Source: Methanobacteriota archaeon
Lineage (GTDB): Archaea; Thermoplasmatota; Poseidoniia; Poseidoniales; Thalassarchaeaceae
DNA: 64,000 bases
Direction: 5' to 3'
NCBI GenBank assembly: GCA_002716085.1
Contig: PAYZ01000017.1
Coordinates: forward strand, 12,925 to 76,924
This document shows positions 39,801-48,168 of this stretch, piece after piece (the stretch's first letter is position 1; every line of letters starts with the position of its first letter). The translations under genes were made by a program, and so were the position numbers. Under the pieces are notes generated by a model. It was given only the letters and a program-made list of their open reading frames with translations, was not told the origin of the DNA and did not search any database.

Positions 39801-40653
39801 TGGTGTATAGGGCCCAGTTCACTGCGAGCATCGATCCTAAAACATGCCAGCCCTCTGACCTGAAGAAAGAGTGCAGTAAAACTACCAAACAAGAGAATAT
39901 GGCCCAAACTACCCCTAGATGGCTTCCTTTCGCGAATTCCTCCAGGGATTCTAATTGTCCGATCCATACCAGTGGGGCTAGGAAGCCAGCAAAGATCAAT
40001 GAAGAGTAGATTAGCACCTCTTTGTTTTCAGTGGGCAGAGGAATGGCGGAAAATAGAGGGCCGTCCCCCCTAGACTCTGTTGATCCTCTCAATGATATAG
40101 CAATTAGGGCCCCTAGAGAAATGGAAGCGAACCAGAATGAAAAGAATGAGCTGCCTATTGATGCCCTCTGGATATCGATCAGAGCAGAAGTGGAGTCTTG
40201 TGAGATTTCTAGACCGGACGAATATAGAGCTGATAGCCTAAGCCCCAATACCACAGACAGGAATACTGCAGATTCCTCGAACCTCCTGCTCTCGTTCAAT
40301 GCAGCAGAGGCAAATCCTACCAAAACGAATGTGAAAATGAACATGTGATTGAAAGGGACTGGACTGACAAGATTTGCGACAATTGAGAAAATCAACAGAG
40401 CTGTTGTGATTGAGAGCGTACGCAATGTTCCAGAATTCAGGGGAATGCTGGTGCTGGCCCTTCCTATGCAAGCAGGTGCTAACACTGAAAGCGAAATTAA
40501 TGATGCGTCCGAGAAGAATTGTGAATCCAGTGATCTTCCATCTAGAGAAGATGCTACCAACAGTAGCCCAACAAGGGCGAATGTGATGGCCGTTGGCGTG
40601 ACCATCTTGAGGGTCAATTTGCCATCTTGGGATGCTTCATTATCAGTCTCCAT
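30880..40653 (-). CDS. aglB: STT3/AglB oligosaccharyltransferase fused to a giant extracellular extension
   Basis: The N-terminal part, to about residue 850, is a multi-helix membrane domain of the STT3 family, which transfers lipid-linked glycans to Asn-X-Ser/Thr sites of exported proteins. It has GSDPWYMKRVVDF (first acidic motif, near 397), MSDHDSF (second acidic motif, near 512) and WWDYG near 949. A C-terminal soluble STT3-like domain with RYFAVDNKLFPLGGKYY extends to about 1480. From there some 1780 residues continue as Ig-like, carboxypeptidase-regulatory-like and Gly/Ser-rich repeats, ending in one transmembrane helix and a short basic tail (TKRPGRRVSAPF). Usual AglB lengths are 800-1000 residues. 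A TTG at 40671 is an alternative start. The frame is uninterrupted. Confidence 0.88.
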   Translation of the reverse strand: METDNEASQDGKLTLKMVTPTAITFALVGLLLVASSLDGRSLDSQFFSDASLISLSVLAPACIGRASTSIPLNSGTLRTLSITTALLIFSIVANLVSPVPFNHMFIFTFVLVGFASAALNESRRFEESAVFLSVVLGLRLSALYSSGLEISQDSTSALIDIQRASIGSSFFSFWFASISLGALIAISLRGSTESRGDGPLFSAIPLPTENKEVLIYSSLIFAGFLAPLVWIGQLESLEEFAKGSHLGVVWAIFSCLVVLLHSFFRSEGWHVLGSMLAVNWALYTIGHLHEIGNELPSIFSEDGFIGSFSWFFLGFWLNFFAIFFASRGIFGDIAPSRERSGFRVWWELNSYPLMISIAFIVALVVRTAWNVIPAMNASGTGLWDMTGGSDPWYMKRVVDFVIAERSHLIYDHDRSYPSGGINPRPPLFSWTLALGALALSWVLEIAPEEAVWWSMSALPAIYGAMIVIPVAGIASRVHSKSAGIFAAWLIALMPGHMSRSTFAMSDHDSFAMLFLAIAFYFWIRAVENVENKNVFGSASRNPLYIVAGMRETWKTNPVLMANATMSGIAFSVMALGWKGFVYGPGILFLAYSFQVVINIFRGRDSLQFTSAALQMMITSILIPAPFYAWPGMNLLFAPSGMQPMLYIIGFTFAVGWVSSSFRDKPWLLVVMGGGTLFGSILALLYLLQIAEVYAGWDILFTGGFYFSKNKIFGTIGEAQAPDRGVLFASYGPIVALIAIGCSFVLLWRGSRKSKADLTLLGLWTIIATYMAWTAGRFIINATPAMAVAGGIGISMLWTGANFPAFTKVWRNSGIGTPRTRFRSIWPASKSKPGVPAMILVILLITSQHTTYGIDSGIPRGEEAAYEIDESIYNIAPDILRQDFFNLFSIMNSDKYDPAESGLWYMGTFGPSFNSQGWNQAYDWLSKQDSDIEFSQRPAFVSWWDYGFQALSSGQHPTVADNFQSGIPNSGALLLSAGQEDTLSLFIATLAMGDRKINGGGLTDDFISVINESMSPEQVVEFEEIITNNDLDFLRDRSMSLVAEYGNTDLLKGKMLDEEGIPLDDEFWVVIKDGDAFGEATTNRSEALSLFDEARGSSSSYDLNEDNPTHYDLAGYRYTNDLFVDYYDVSTALHRANANFGLMRAFLITAFNLSQLVQIYDGISSIDSYEVSDYGLPYGETAGRNHEIRYFAVDNKLFPLGGKYYADYSGYHRGQTTGIFHAPTHLSGLDIDTYITTTYETNQGMMTPQEYQDQYMQDLRSQASGATTAEDMIAMTDIDYQHTSAFFDTMVARTYVGYGTSTLGLPSPGGQLGDADSPSSWIAPNFVPGSPGSYLEGALALPGAMMNHFVLSNWYDPDDGSGCERIEISGTASTSQGSSTLTNVTLSSDASLLSGWGQIQSGGPWNLSSSSQDSSGPIPGIVDVINHDSDEQTITLNSPASSTVEETVLTISGQMDKYCGTEYDSNRLVKILKYYSGATLEGTVSLDGIGPVPNARILIERDAFSGEENADEFGNVVDRDSRTFWIPIGSTQSDQEGRFSFIVPSGKIRISAFTGDPDIESGRSAIMTGMGSAMYELLSESSTNRNINPVTGILGNVYGSTWLSETIVNVSGEDGHSNGKSVIEAPISVLPSSATGLLSWSGEPDFDGEPVADTQVILTPVSDEVSIIPYSAPTSNGTMVGESLYFTGNGEVTLFGDGRVVSDGAVSVKAFTGTHTQKIYDNHSIVGDGEFTGIGILVGSISGDVTSCQDGQQVPTGFEACMIQEGEYALNGSIYGSGRFTSQGISEYTRDLNQATFVGSGTFETNSSIESDSGNFGTINGSGTFSGNGSFSGPMVSSGTFHIVDALPGEYTVSVDFGGENIVLLTDTFTIPLSPSEAPSPVSIFGGSIKGTVSMHSGDPLESPIEIYAINGSSDNATTECGLVIVPPCFALPDENGSFEVSPVIPGSYLASVDIDDDGFPEIRQEFIFSPEQASLASFPSTVPKTSDLTFSLSDDGDSVDGLELILRPENQSLSQVIALFDNQSKTYSVELLPGTWIMNYTLSEDKQLWERIEVGEDDSTGQSYQFRVSHSVNGSILFKPGFDSQEGQSGSPAAFKEVEFQWSGFSLTTTSDSNGDFSIVLPIGAHVNATSESTVGSGGLLSNGTRFVVSEGMGPITIELIESSMVFGSVSFNREGNAYNQAFKDWKSVHAIANNLDGSSDSVWREEVDELGKFDMLLPLGNWSFTLEAGEMASSSETKTVNASESSNVELLIISDPDENSTVVIDFYIDHEGDNNVTNGTPVSYPFEIIPLTSNGSGLSVELEDSSWVSTGSAQVSLEPGKYRIVVERANASLDDPFDTLYDTNEIFDVGLDSSTIERSIGFEPLWLLNITLRNESDQRMVNHIVKLQNTENNWIQTFTTDENGTIADYVQEGEWIVIVDEFETNNGVFEGLRSLISVNQSTAGVRNNLRTGQLAEFTVTLNSSIQEEYLESLELVIESQDGLGSFIVSHLGFTEPVLIRTTPGNWNIRMNQTDENGVRLLLENSPLADSGVSAGSEHQVTKMVEYLVLASGKVFWDLNDDGNAGVFEGLPNATVSFSLNNSGNSSSPAFSTNSSSTGAWSTFLPAQSIWNVSVELEGFETENSSLEVAMESVAKDIEISAGEVEISGQITYLDQTCVTEGEWQVTLIPPRDFSRERVSATRVENLDSSGFTGEWTASVEPGTWIVYAMTTGEMSSTECQGLVSIESIGVGVDGGTIDSEFAIGGNLDLDTRWLDFQGVEKELQDLDGLPDPPDYDLFIEIGNLAWLEELDSEGHLRMLLPAGLVQASSKFVLPESGRNVTYSGGKGFTIRSGQESPIVTLNIERESKQDIVISTVSGETVSVAKQDPSCTEGCTYQNAEFTLRADYDGHNSFDSYRVSGTVPGMDGLNWKVEFENGTGNWNESLSFDMGLDNEISKSIKIRVTPANSSLAHHFPDGHRILLKFSTNEGYSTQSEVKVKIPAIRDFEMTNPDTLYFGPDETTVSIEIPFKNLGNADEIFSFEFETPDGWDLTGPLTQPSSPFSDGIATFTLVKKPLHQFPSQYAETIRYNVTDQSNNSYSGESTLILDSPSLSIVGDDDSLRLLGGKFAEFGEIETYSVIVSNSGNVAAKDVTLLATLCEDIRCETEAGVNFSATADVDSQNQTTFYMEMDYTQFQESKNFFILFQIVGEDLGERSEPCGTQAAEGKPSCVEEAQLWAASEENENLKYMAYVFVILLIAALLFFTKRPGRRVSAPF
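35130..35610 (-). repeat. Gly/Ser-rich GxGxF repeat segment in the STT3 extension
   Basis: On the minus strand the extension carries short repeats of the type GNGEVTLFGDGRV, GDGEFTGIGI, GSGRFTSQG, GSGTFETN, GSGTFSGNGSFSG. The spacing of about 7-10 residues suggests a small beta-solenoid. I do not recognise a family. Confidence 0.45.
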
Positions 40654-40713
40654 CCCATCCACCGGACCCAATAGCCATTGATATAGCAGCGCGCCGACCT
40701 GAACGCTTGTTTT

Positions 40714-40732
40714 AACCGTTCGTAGAACGGTT
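40714..40732. terminator. Hairpin between purD and the STT3 gene
   Basis: AACCGTTC-GTA-GAACGGTT forms a perfect 8-base stem in the 93-base gap. On the minus strand it follows a run of T and lies after the purD stop, so it could end purD transcripts, or act as an operator before the STT3 gene. A run of A follows on the other strand. Confidence 0.35.
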
Positions 40733-40764
40733 GGAAAAAATTGCTCCAGAGAATAGTGAAAAAT

Positions 40765-42039
40765 CTATGCCGAAAGGGCTCGAAATCCTATGTCCTTTCT
40801 ATAGTGGGATCCTTCTAGCTGGATTCCTTCAATAATCTGGTAGGAGGCATCTAAGGCATCTCGCAGACTAGTTGCAATCCCAGTTGCAGAGAGCACCCTT
40901 CCTCCTGTGGATACCAATTTTCCCTCATTGGAGATTTTTGCTCCTGCAAGGTGTGTGAATCCAATAACCTGTCCTTCTTCGATTCGTGATTCCCAGCCAA
41001 TTACTTCGCGTCCGGATAATACGTCCCCCGGGTATCCCTCTGAAGCAAGGACCACCGTTGATGCGTGCATTTCGCTGAAATCTACTTCCATTTCTGAAAT
41101 TCTACCTTTCGCTACTGAAAGAAGGACTGTGCCCAAGTCTGATTCAAACAGGGGTATAGTGACTTGTGCCTCTGGATCTCCTAACCTAACATTGAATTCT
41201 ATTACATTAGGTGACCCCTCGTTGTCTATCATCAATCCAACGTAAAGGCAGCCCCTGTAGGGCGATTCTAAGTTCCTAAGATAGTGGTGCATTGGCTCGA
41301 CAATCTCTTCCCTAGTCCTAGAAAGGACGGATGGGGTAGCTACGGGGGCTGGGGCATATGCTCCCATTCCACCGGTGTTGGGGCCCTTGTCACCCTCTCC
41401 AACTCTCTTGTGATCCTGACTCGCTGGAAGCATGACGTATCCTGATTCATCAATGAAAACCAGTACTGAAGCCTCTTCTCCGGAGAGATTTTCCTCGATA
41501 AGAACGAAGCCGTCAGATTCTACGGCTCTAGTAAGTGCATCCCTAGCCTCAATTCTGGAAGAGGTTACTGTAACTCCTTTTCCTCCTGCTAATATGTCCC
41601 TCTTTATCACCCATGGAGGTTCGAATGAGTCAAGATGTTTTTCGATATTGGATAAATCGTCCACAATTTCGAATCTACCTGTGGGAACACCAATAGACTC
41701 CATCACCTTCTTTGCATGAAGCTTTGATCCCTCCAGCATCGCTCCATCTTTTTGGGGGCCGAAGCAAGGAATAGATTCGTTCCTGAGCAAATCTGCTAGA
41801 CCCATGACAAGGGGCATTTCTGGGCCAACTACCACCAATGAAGCCCCAATCTCTTTGGCTAACTCCACTATTCCTTCTGCGTCTGTAAAATTGACTTCGT
41901 GATTTGATGCGATCAACGAGGTGCCTGCATTTCCGGGTGCACAATGCAAATCTGTGAAAGTCTCGCCTTCCAAAAGTCCCAATGCAATAGCATGCTCCCT
42001 TCCACCACTCCCAACGATCAGGACCGTGCCGCTTTCCAT
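40765..42039 (-). CDS. purD: Phosphoribosylamine--glycine ligase (GAR synthetase)
   Basis: Second step of purine synthesis: joins glycine to phosphoribosylamine with ATP. The ATP-grasp layout is complete at 424 residues: N-terminal VLIVGSGGREHAIA, the substrate region VVVGPEMPL, the ATP-grasp lid KRDILAGGKGV, SEDHKRV-like PASQDHKRVGEGDKGPNTGGMGAYAPAP, and YVGLMIDNEGSPNVIEFNVRLGDPEAQ. The start is ATG at 42039. An AT-rich TATA-like site lies about 30 bases upstream, so the transcript may be leaderless. It is downstream of carS on the same strand with a 51-base gap. No other purine gene is in the window. Confidence 0.95.
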   Translation of the reverse strand: MESGTVLIVGSGGREHAIALGLLEGETFTDLHCAPGNAGTSLIASNHEVNFTDAEGIVELAKEIGASLVVVGPEMPLVMGLADLLRNESIPCFGPQKDGAMLEGSKLHAKKVMESIGVPTGRFEIVDDLSNIEKHLDSFEPPWVIKRDILAGGKGVTVTSSRIEARDALTRAVESDGFVLIEENLSGEEASVLVFIDESGYVMLPASQDHKRVGEGDKGPNTGGMGAYAPAPVATPSVLSRTREEIVEPMHHYLRNLESPYRGCLYVGLMIDNEGSPNVIEFNVRLGDPEAQVTIPLFESDLGTVLLSVAKGRISEMEVDFSEMHASTVVLASEGYPGDVLSGREVIGWESRIEEGQVIGFTHLAGAKISNEGKLVSTGGRVLSATGIATSLRDALDASYQIIEGIQLEGSHYRKDIGFRALSA

Positions 42040-42064
42040 GAGTCTCGCTCTGAATAATTGGGTG

Positions 42065-42074
42065 ATAATTAATT
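42065..42074 (-). promoter_or_regulatory. TATA-like element for purD
   Basis: An AATTAATTAT element centred about 30 bases before the purD ATG. This spacing predicts a leaderless mRNA and a promoter separate from carS. Confidence 0.4.
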
Positions 42075-42090
42075 CCTCGGCAGAATCTGT

Positions 42091-42774
42091 CTAGTATGGT
42101 ACTGACTTGAGTCCTAGTTTGTATCCCAGTATGTTGAATCCCCTATGCATTATTGGAGTCAAGACTAGCAATATTGCCATACCCAATAGTAAATCGGAGC
42201 TTCCAACTATTGATGGGCTTAGCAGTAACTGCCCGAAGAAAAACGTTGACACAGCGAATGGAAGGGTGTCAAGCAAGGGAGATTCTGAGCTTACGCTACC
42301 CTCCCTCTTATGCCCGATCCTGCGCTTCACGAAAGATCCTGCGGAGTCACCAAGCATGCATCCAAATCCTAGAATGCATCCCATTGAGAAAGCAGTGATC
42401 GCTCCTTCTCCCATGTAGAACCAAGCATCAGAGAGCTGCGCTGAATTGGTCCCATAACTTGAAAGTGGATCCAAGAAAGGAGCTGATTCGAGTCGGTTGC
42501 CATTAGAGAAATAATACAACACGGCCCCTATTATCCCGCCTCCCAAAGTCCCTCCGATCAACCCATTCCAGGTCTTTCCGTCTCCAAGGATCCTGTTTCC
42601 GTCCCTCAACTCGCCCCCTCCGTCAATTCTGTAAACAGGCATCCCAGTAAGGTCGGGAATCCACTTCCCACCTAGCATAGCAGCAGTATTGGACAAATAT
42701 CCCGGGAGATATAGCCATAGAACCAGAAGAGGAGCCATGAATGGGTCTTCCCATGGGAGGTTTTCTGACGTCAT
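42091..42774 (-). CDS. carS: CDP-archaeol synthase
   Basis: Transfers CMP to 2,3-bis-geranylgeranylglyceryl phosphate in archaeal membrane-lipid synthesis. The protein is integral to the membrane with several hydrophobic segments; the motif ILGDGKTWNGLIGGTLGGGI matches the family GxGKTxxGxxxG core and DSAGSFVKRRIGHK matches the downstream acidic/basic segment. The TTG at 42795 also fits, but the ATG at 42774 (MTSENLPWEDPF) leads into the first helix. It lies divergently from the beta-helix gene at 42893. Its presence is a strong sign of an archaeal genome. Confidence 0.9.
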   Translation of the reverse strand: MTSENLPWEDPFMAPLLVLWLYLPGYLSNTAAMLGGKWIPDLTGMPVYRIDGGGELRDGNRILGDGKTWNGLIGGTLGGGIIGAVLYYFSNGNRLESAPFLDPLSSYGTNSAQLSDAWFYMGEGAITAFSMGCILGFGCMLGDSAGSFVKRRIGHKREGSVSSESPLLDTLPFAVSTFFFGQLLLSPSIVGSSDLLLGMAILLVLTPIMHRGFNILGYKLGLKSVPY

Positions 42775-42892
42775 TGCACGAGGGAAGAAAATCAAGAGGA
42801 TGAACCTTCGTACTTCAAAAATTATTGATAATCAAGAAGAAACTTGATCTGGCAGGGGTGATGTTCATGTCCCTGTTAATCGGCGGGCTGCT

Positions 42893-44581
42893 ATGGAAAG
42901 AAGTAAATCAATTATGATCAGCATCATTCTATTGGCCTCATTGGTTGCAAGTACGACTAATTCTTCTGCCGATGGTGAGGACATTATCGTAGAGTCAAAT
43001 ATGACGTGGTCTGGCGAGATGACTCTGTCTCAGAATGTCAGGATCTTGAATGGTGGGTCCCTCAGTTTCGTTGATTCCAAAGTAAACATTAGCAGTGGCG
43101 TAGGAATCTACGTTGACGCCTCTTCATCATTGAGTCTGGAGAGTTCCGAATTATCCTCAACTCACCCCCCTTCTGGGTTGGCTGGATTCGGTTACTGCGA
43201 TGAAGACAACAGATCATCGGTAAGGGTCTTCTCTCAATCTGAACAAAATATTAGGGCCTATTTGAGGCCAATTCAGGGATTCTCCCTTGACGGTGTTGTC
43301 GCATATTTCGGTAACGAAACCAAGGATCTCAGTGGTGAAGAGGATTTCATACCATTGGGAAGTGGCTCTGTCGACATCTGGATTGGTTTGACTGGGCCAT
43401 TATGCCATCCAGTTTCCCTAAGTGAGATTAGTATCGAAAGAGCAGGGCAAGAGAGAGTTTGGTTGGATGCTGCAGATTATGAGCATCGCAATTTTATGGT
43501 ACATGGAGATCCGGGGTTCTCTATCGATATAGATGGCTCGATGCAATCAAACGGATCTTCAATCTTCGGTGGAAGGATTTCATCCTACGGATACCTCAAC
43601 ATTAGTGATTCATCACTAGATAGAGTTGGGCCCATTCTACTTGCCAATGATGATGCTTCTCTTGTGCTTGGGGGAAATACCAAAATCACAAACAGCACTG
43701 ATGACCACGATGTTAGAGCAAGGGCGTGGTCACCTATAGAATGGGGTGACGGCGTTAGTGGTTCTGGCGGCCTGACCGATAAGTGGGAAAGGAGGTTGTC
43801 TGGACAGAAGCTTTCATTTGATGCAATTTATGTTACATTTGAGATCAGGGGCATGCACAAGTTCCCAAGTTACTCAAACTTCAGCAATGAGCTGGGGATC
43901 TCATTCGTGGATGGGGGGAAGGAAAGGGTCGTTGAGATTGCATGGTCAGAAGATAACACTTGGGAAGAGGCTCCCATCTGGACCGAGAATGCTACCGTAG
44001 TGATTACCGAATATAGGACTGCTTGGAATCCGGAGGCTTCAGGAATTTTGGACTACGGTGGCGGGCAATTCGATCTACCGTGGGAGCAAGAAGTCTGGGT
44101 TAGGACTGGGACGCCGATGATAGAGTGGGTTTCATTGACCCCCATGGGCGAAGATGGAATATTGGGCGAGGCATCAATTGGGGATTCAGTAAATGTGGAA
44201 GCCGTGATCTCTAATTCTGGAACTGCCGCAGCATCCTTGGCGATCGGATGTAAAGACTCCAGTGGTGTTGAGGCTCAGGTTTCACCCCAATTCCCAAACG
44301 CAATTATTGAGCCAGGGACAGAAAGAACAATTTCATTCAGTTGGAGATCTTCAAGCACTGGAGAAGACTATCTAAATTGTAGGGTTCTTACACCTACACA
44401 ACTAGTGGAAGAGTCTGCTTTCGGAGGCGGGGAGATGGAAACTAGTAACCTAAGTTGGATTGATTCTTCGGATGATAATGGAGGCGAAAGAAGCATACTT
44501 CCTGCTCTAATTGTTGTTCTAATTTCGGCAGCAATAGGTGGCCACTTTCTTTTCAGGATATACCGAGAAGACGAAATATGA
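42893..44581 (+). CDS. Membrane-anchored surface protein with beta-helix and CARDB-like domains
   Basis: An exported protein of 562 residues. A signal peptide (SIMISIILLASLVASTTNSSA) is followed by TWSGEMTLSQNVRILNGGSL, the same entry pattern seen in the 1437-residue protein, and a beta-helix-like stretch to about residue 270. A middle region contains a WEQEVWVRTGTP line. A CARDB-like module (about 430-500, VNVEAVISNSGTAAASLAI) precedes the C-terminal helix (LPALIVVLISAAIGGHFLF) and a short basic tail. No catalytic residues were identified. It stops 3 bases before the gdhA stop codon on the other strand. Likely a smaller relative of the 1437-residue surface protein. Confidence 0.75.
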   Translation: MERSKSIMISIILLASLVASTTNSSADGEDIIVESNMTWSGEMTLSQNVRILNGGSLSFVDSKVNISSGVGIYVDASSSLSLESSELSSTHPPSGLAGFGYCDEDNRSSVRVFSQSEQNIRAYLRPIQGFSLDGVVAYFGNETKDLSGEEDFIPLGSGSVDIWIGLTGPLCHPVSLSEISIERAGQERVWLDAADYEHRNFMVHGDPGFSIDIDGSMQSNGSSIFGGRISSYGYLNISDSSLDRVGPILLANDDASLVLGGNTKITNSTDDHDVRARAWSPIEWGDGVSGSGGLTDKWERRLSGQKLSFDAIYVTFEIRGMHKFPSYSNFSNELGISFVDGGKERVVEIAWSEDNTWEEAPIWTENATVVITEYRTAWNPEASGILDYGGGQFDLPWEQEVWVRTGTPMIEWVSLTPMGEDGILGEASIGDSVNVEAVISNSGTAAASLAIGCKDSSGVEAQVSPQFPNAIIEPGTERTISFSWRSSSTGEDYLNCRVLTPTQLVEESAFGGGEMETSNLSWIDSSDDNGGERSILPALIVVLISAAIGGHFLFRIYREDEI

Positions 44582-44584
44582 CTC

Positions 44585-47352
<2,768 letters not shown>

Positions 47353-47442
47353 AATTTCACCAAACCTCCGCAGAGGTCCATCTGACTTGAATAGCTCGTT
47401 TCACCGATTATGGGGTTTAAGAAACAATATCTTTGTATTTCA

Positions 47443-47466
47443 ATTGTATTTCAATTGCAATACAAT
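47443..47466 (+). promoter_or_regulatory. Palindromic operator upstream of the ribbon-helix-helix gene
   Basis: A 24-base near-perfect palindrome with arms ATTGTATT and AATACAAT around a CAATTG centre. It runs into a TATA-like stretch at 47464-47470, so a protein bound here would block or contact the promoter. It lies 44 bases before the GTG start of a ribbon-helix-helix regulator, the expected place for an autoregulatory site. A further CAATTG-containing copy begins just upstream (47435-47450), which may widen the site. Confidence 0.6.
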
Positions 47467-47495
47467 TATATGCCGATCACTACTCTCGCAGACTC

Positions 47496-47503
47496 AGGAG
47501 GGG
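47496..47503 (+). promoter_or_regulatory. Shine-Dalgarno site that sets the regulator start
   Basis: AGGAGGGG ends 6 bases before a GTG at 47510. The frame is open further upstream, but this site makes 47510 the best start and leaves the palindromic operator in non-coding DNA. Confidence 0.6.
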
Positions 47504-47509
47504 CAACAG

Positions 47510-47875
47510 GTGCCAGGCAACAGTCCAATGGTCACACTCAGAATTCCAGAGGATCACTTACTAGAGCTTGAGAGGCTAGTGGGATTCGATGGAATGAGGA
47601 ACAGATCTGACGTAATCAGAGAAGCTATTCGTAGAATGCTTTCCTCGCCACTTCCTGGCAAAGGAGAAAGGATCGAGGTAGATCTTGGCCCTGATCTAAC
47701 AATCAGGCTTAGGGACTATTGCAAGATAGTAGGTGAGACGGCTGATGTTGTTCTCAGACAATCGGCCAGGGAAATGATTCGCAAAGAAATGATCGAGGGA
47801 GCCACAGTGGTTGAGCTCCTAAGTAGGCGCATGGATGAATTGCGCTCCAGGCATGATGAAGATTCAAACATTTGA
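47510..47875 (+). CDS. Ribbon-helix-helix transcription regulator
   Basis: About 121 residues with an N-terminal ribbon-helix-helix DNA-binding domain: the strand MVTLRIPEDHLLELERL leads to the two helices FDGMRNRSDVIREAIRRML. The C-terminal 70 residues (RIEVDLGPDLTIRLRDYCK...) are helical and may form the dimer or ligand domain; they carry no NikR-type metal ligands. The frame is open upstream to 47342, but GTG at 47510 has a strong AGGAGGGG site. The palindrome at 47443-47466 is a likely binding site. It is followed by a small gene 10 bases downstream and by the PEP-synthase-like gene, possible members of its regulon. Confidence 0.8.
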   Translation: MPGNSPMVTLRIPEDHLLELERLVGFDGMRNRSDVIREAIRRMLSSPLPGKGERIEVDLGPDLTIRLRDYCKIVGETADVVLRQSAREMIRKEMIEGATVVELLSRRMDELRSRHDEDSNI

Positions 47876-47885
47876 GGTGAGAGAG

Positions 47886-48080
47886 ATGAGCGATGTTGGG
47901 ATGCACGCGGGAAATTCGGGGGAGCGGCTTGACCGCTCCCCCAACCAAAATTCGATACAAGCCAAGGAATTTGGGACTGGTCTAAGGAAAATCAGAGGAA
48001 GGGCAAGGGCACTTAGCAATGCTGTTGGTTACGACTCCAAAGATGCACCCAGAAATCTGAGGAAATCAGAACAAGTTTAG
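47886..48080 (+). CDS. Small basic protein in the regulator operon
   Basis: A 64-residue protein starting at an ATG 10 bases after the regulator stop, with a GAGGTGA site that overlaps that stop. It is Ser/Asn/Arg-rich with a helical middle (GTGLRKIRGRARALSNAVG) and no membrane segment. No family recognised. Operon position suggests a function linked to the ribbon-helix-helix regulator, but it could also be a spurious frame. Confidence 0.5.
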   Translation: MSDVGMHAGNSGERLDRSPNQNSIQAKEFGTGLRKIRGRARALSNAVGYDSKDAPRNLRKSEQV

Positions 48081-48099
48081 ACGCTAAAACACACACCGT

Positions 48100-48116
48100 C
48101 CCGCACCCAGTGCGGG
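48100..48116 (+). terminator. GC-rich hairpin after the regulator operon
   Basis: CCCGCAC-CCA-GTGCGGG is a perfect 7-base stem with a 3-base loop, 20 bases after the small gene stop. It lacks a following run of T, so it may be a weak terminator or an RNA structural element in the leader of the next gene. Confidence 0.35.
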
Positions 48117-48129
48117 GCAACCTTCCGTT

Positions 48130-48151
48130 CTACTGAAATGTAATACAGTAG
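48130..48151 (+). promoter_or_regulatory. Second palindrome, before the PEP/pyruvate-binding gene
   Basis: CTACTG and CAGTAG frame a 10-base centre, 18 bases before the next ATG. On the minus strand the site contains CTGTATTACA, which matches 8 of 10 bases of TTGTATTTCA in the regulator operator. It may be a second site for the same ribbon-helix-helix protein. Confidence 0.35.
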
Positions 48152-48168
48152 GCCGGGATTACAACCAC

